Assembly: GCA_017451645.1 (NCBI GenBank)
Contig: JAFTNZ010000021.1
Span: 124,001-188,000 of the forward strand
Source: Bacteroidaceae bacterium
GTDB lineage: Bacteria > Bacteroidota > Bacteroidia > Bacteroidales > Bacteroidaceae
Direction: 5' to 3'
DNA: 64,000 nucleotides
Shown here: piece after piece, positions 61,970 to 64,000 of the stretch
Layout: each line of letters opens with the position of its first letter
Position numbering within the stretch: position 1 is the stretch's first letter
The notes under the pieces: generated by a model
Told to the model about the DNA's origin: nothing
Databases searched by the model: none
What the model saw: the letters and a program-made list of their open reading frames with translations, nothing else
Translations under genes and position numbers: made by a program

Positions 61970-64000
61970 TCACCCCTTACAAACCTCATCCGCCGGATGG
62001 GCTGTAGCCGTCTTCCATACGCGCCAGCCGATGCAGAGGGCGACGAGCAAGGCGACACTAACGAAGATGGCAGGGCAGAGCCACAGGGGAATCTCCACCT
62101 GATGAATGTATCCCTCCAACCATGGTTTGACACAGACGTAGGCAATGGGGAAGGCTACTACAGCCGCTGCTAAGAGCACCACCACTTGCTCAGTGAAGAA
62201 GAGTCGCAGAATGTCGCCCACTTTGGCACCGAACACCTTGCGTACGGCTATCTCCTTGCGCCGCTGTTCGCAACTGATGGTTATGAGTGAATACACCCCG
62301 AACAGGGCTATCAGGATGCAGACGGCCGTCATCACGTGGAACAGATTCAGCAAAGTTTCCTCGGAATGGAGCAGGCGGTTGAAATCTTCATTAATATTCT
62401 CGGTGTACCAGCCCTCATAATCCCTGTCATTGAATCGGTTCTTGACCGAATCGCGTAGGGCTTTCCACGAACCGGGGCGATAGCTGAAACTGACATGTGA
62501 CTTCTCCAATTCTTTCAATTTTCTATCCGACTTGGGAATATAGAGCAACGGCTCCTGTGGCACAATGAGCGACTTGGCACTGACGTTACGCACCACCCCC
62601 TTGATGTGCAGCCGCAGATTATGTATAAAGGTATCCACCGGATGTGTCAGGTTCAGGCTTTTCACTGCTGCCTCGTTGGCTAAGGCTACATCCTTTTCAT
62701 GGTTTTCCATCCACTGCCCTTCCAACAGTTCCAATCCCCAAAAGTCGGTTTCCTCACGCGTAATCTCCTTCGTGCCGATTCTTACAATGTTTCCCTTTTC
62801 ATCGCGAATTATACGCTTAGTGCTAATGTATGCAATATTGTCGCATCCGGCCTTAACCTCTTCCACATCGGGATGATTGCGCAAATAATGCGCCAACGCT
62901 TCCGTAAATTCGGGATTGCTGTAACTGTAAATGATTGCACGGTTTTCGTAGTTGAAGCCAGCTGTGGTTTCAGAACGCAAGTAACGGAGTTGCAGGATGA
63001 TGACCGATGTGAAGAACACGAGTCCCATGCCTACCGCCAATTGCACCCATTGGCTCAAGGGACGGAACAGATTACGATGTACGGTGACCATGCCTTTGTG
63101 CAATGTCTCGTTCAGCGCCTGTCGCTGCATCCACCAGGTGACACCCACCAACAGGGGCAAGGTGCCCAATGCCACGACAAGCATGTAGATTCCCATCTCA
63201 GTAAGGAAGAAAGAGGCTTCTTCCTCGATATGGGCAATACCTTTGAACTCCGGGAGAGTCAGGTTCACAAACAAAATTCCCAAAATGCAGGATGCCAGAA
63301 GCAACAGGAGGAACTCGGTAGAGAGCAATGCTAACAATTGTTTGCGCGATGAACCACAAACCAGCCGTAAGGCCAGTTCGCGTGCTCGCATACGGATGCG
63401 GATAACGTATAGGGACAGATAATTGAACACGGCACATATCACAACAACCAATCCTAACAGCGCAAAGATGCGGATGTAGTCAACTTTGACAAGATGACCA
63501 AAAAAGTTCGGACATTCAGACCGGAAATCCTTGAGTGGGACAACCCGTGATTCCATATTACCACTTAGTCCTATCTTGTTGATAAGGGCCGAAACAGTAT
63601 CGGCATCGGCTAAGGCATGAAGGCGCATGACATTGTGATAGTCCATCAGGAGGTTCTCTTTATTCGAAGTCCGTTTTGCTATTTCTTCCGATTTGAACGG
63701 TATCAGGCAATCAAAGGGGAAAAAGGTGTGTTTCCCCCAATCCTTCACGACGGCAGCCACCGTGTAGATGCCGTTTTCCCACATTTCACCCCTATAAGTT
63801 TGGGGAAGTGCCAAGTTTATTCCATTGCCGATGCAGTTGGTAGTCCTGAACAGTTTCAATGCCAGTTTGTCCGTAATGACCACACCTGTCCCATTAGGAT
63901 GCATCAGCGGATAACTGCCAGCTATCAATTCAGGTTGGAATATGGGCAGAAACAGCGAGTCCACCACCATAATGTTTGCCGAAACACTGTCATTTACACT
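61970..64000 (-). CDS. MacB/FtsX-type ABC transporter permease, N-terminally cut by the window edge
   Basis: The frame is open through the right edge, so the start is outside; 676 residues are visible. The order is: periplasmic MacB core-like region (VVITDKLALKLFRTTNCIG...), a membrane helix near FALLGLVVVICAVFNYLSLYVI followed by the FtsX signature RIRMRARELALRLVCGSSRKQLLALL, two more helices, a helix at QWVQLAVGMGLVFFTSVIIL that begins a second half, another periplasmic domain, then LFHVMTAVCILIALFGVYSLITISCEQRRKEIAVRKVFGAKVGDILRLF and two final helices. The duplicated RxxxRxEIAxRKxxGA pattern is that of Bacteroidetes two-module permeases for efflux or lipoprotein/peptide export. No ATPase gene is visible in the window; the substrate is unknown. 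The 315-base gap to the TlpA-like gene holds that gene's promoter and nothing else recognised. Confidence 0.9.
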   Translation of the reverse strand, partial: SVNDSVSANIMVVDSLFLPIFQPELIAGSYPLMHPNGTGVVITDKLALKLFRTTNCIGNGINLALPQTYRGEMWENGIYTVAAVVKDWGKHTFFPFDCLIPFKSEEIAKRTSNKENLLMDYHNVMRLHALADADTVSALINKIGLSGNMESRVVPLKDFRSECPNFFGHLVKVDYIRIFALLGLVVVICAVFNYLSLYVIRIRMRARELALRLVCGSSRKQLLALLSTEFLLLLLASCILGILFVNLTLPEFKGIAHIEEEASFFLTEMGIYMLVVALGTLPLLVGVTWWMQRQALNETLHKGMVTVHRNLFRPLSQWVQLAVGMGLVFFTSVIILQLRYLRSETTAGFNYENRAIIYSYSNPEFTEALAHYLRNHPDVEEVKAGCDNIAYISTKRIIRDEKGNIVRIGTKEITREETDFWGLELLEGQWMENHEKDVALANEAAVKSLNLTHPVDTFIHNLRLHIKGVVRNVSAKSLIVPQEPLLYIPKSDRKLKELEKSHVSFSYRPGSWKALRDSVKNRFNDRDYEGWYTENINEDFNRLLHSEETLLNLFHVMTAVCILIALFGVYSLITISCEQRRKEIAVRKVFGAKVGDILRLFFTEQVVVLLAAAVVAFPIAYVCVKPWLEGYIHQVEIPLWLCPAIFVSVALLVALCIGWRVWKTATAHPADEVCKG

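Overview
The window reads as chromosomal DNA of a gut-type Bacteroidales bacterium (Bacteroides, Phocaeicola or Prevotella-like). The signs are: promoters of the TTTG / TAnnTTTG type instead of -35/-10 boxes; few Shine-Dalgarno sites; several secreted proteins ending in type IX secretion (Por)-like tails; a propeller-AraC regulator of the hybrid two-component lineage; plant-polysaccharide enzymes (PL11, GH127 and a clan GH-A-like enzyme); and Bacteroidales gene orders such as lpxK-punA-thiL and rimP-nusA-infB-cvpA-sufBCD.

Layout. 1-5.2 kb: end of sppA, lpxK, punA, thiL, tRNA-Phe and class I fumarase. 5.3-12.4 kb: three co-directional secreted proteins with sorting-tail-like C-termini. 12.4-17.2 kb (minus): an operon of mannonate dehydratase, a BadF-type sugar kinase and a secreted glycosidase, divergent from a membrane-bound propeller/AraC regulator at 17.4-20.8 kb. 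20.8-24.1 kb: an ABC-F ATPase and glycerate kinase. 24.4-28.8 kb (minus): a PL11 rhamnogalacturonan lyase gene broken by an in-frame TGA. 29.0-35.7 kb: a 59-aa HTH protein, a TonB-dependent receptor whose start codon lies in a long hairpin, a 5'-truncated Ig-like gene, a PH-domain protein and a Cthe_2159-type protein. 35.8-37.8 kb (minus): GH127. 38.0-39.5 kb: an IS1595-like element with 26-bp terminal inverted repeats, a truncated transposase, a large nested palindrome and an orphan phage-tail (Mtd-N-like) ORF. 39.6-41.9 kb: a DUF234-type ATPase and a sugar acetyltransferase. 42.0-44.0 kb (minus): groESL. 44.5-46.6 kb: a C-terminal processing peptidase and a small membrane protein. 46.7-52.1 kb: rimP-nusA-infB-cvpA. 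52.1-59.8 kb: sufBCD, then (minus) an acyl-CoA ligase and its XRE-cupin neighbour, then sufS. 60.1-64 kb (minus): a TlpA-like lipoprotein and an ABC permease that runs off the window.

The most unusual content is a set of non-coding repeat families between and inside core genes. (i) Paired inverted C/G-rich REP-like repeats occur at four places: two in frame inside the ABC-F gene and two at the sufB/sufC and sufC/sufD junctions, where they supply a stop codon and N-terminal codons. (ii) Two arrays of exactly four 21-bp-period palindromic units, with unrelated core sequences, each sit between convergent genes. (iii) Other inverted repeats fill most of the remaining spacers. None of these is explained by the genes around them.
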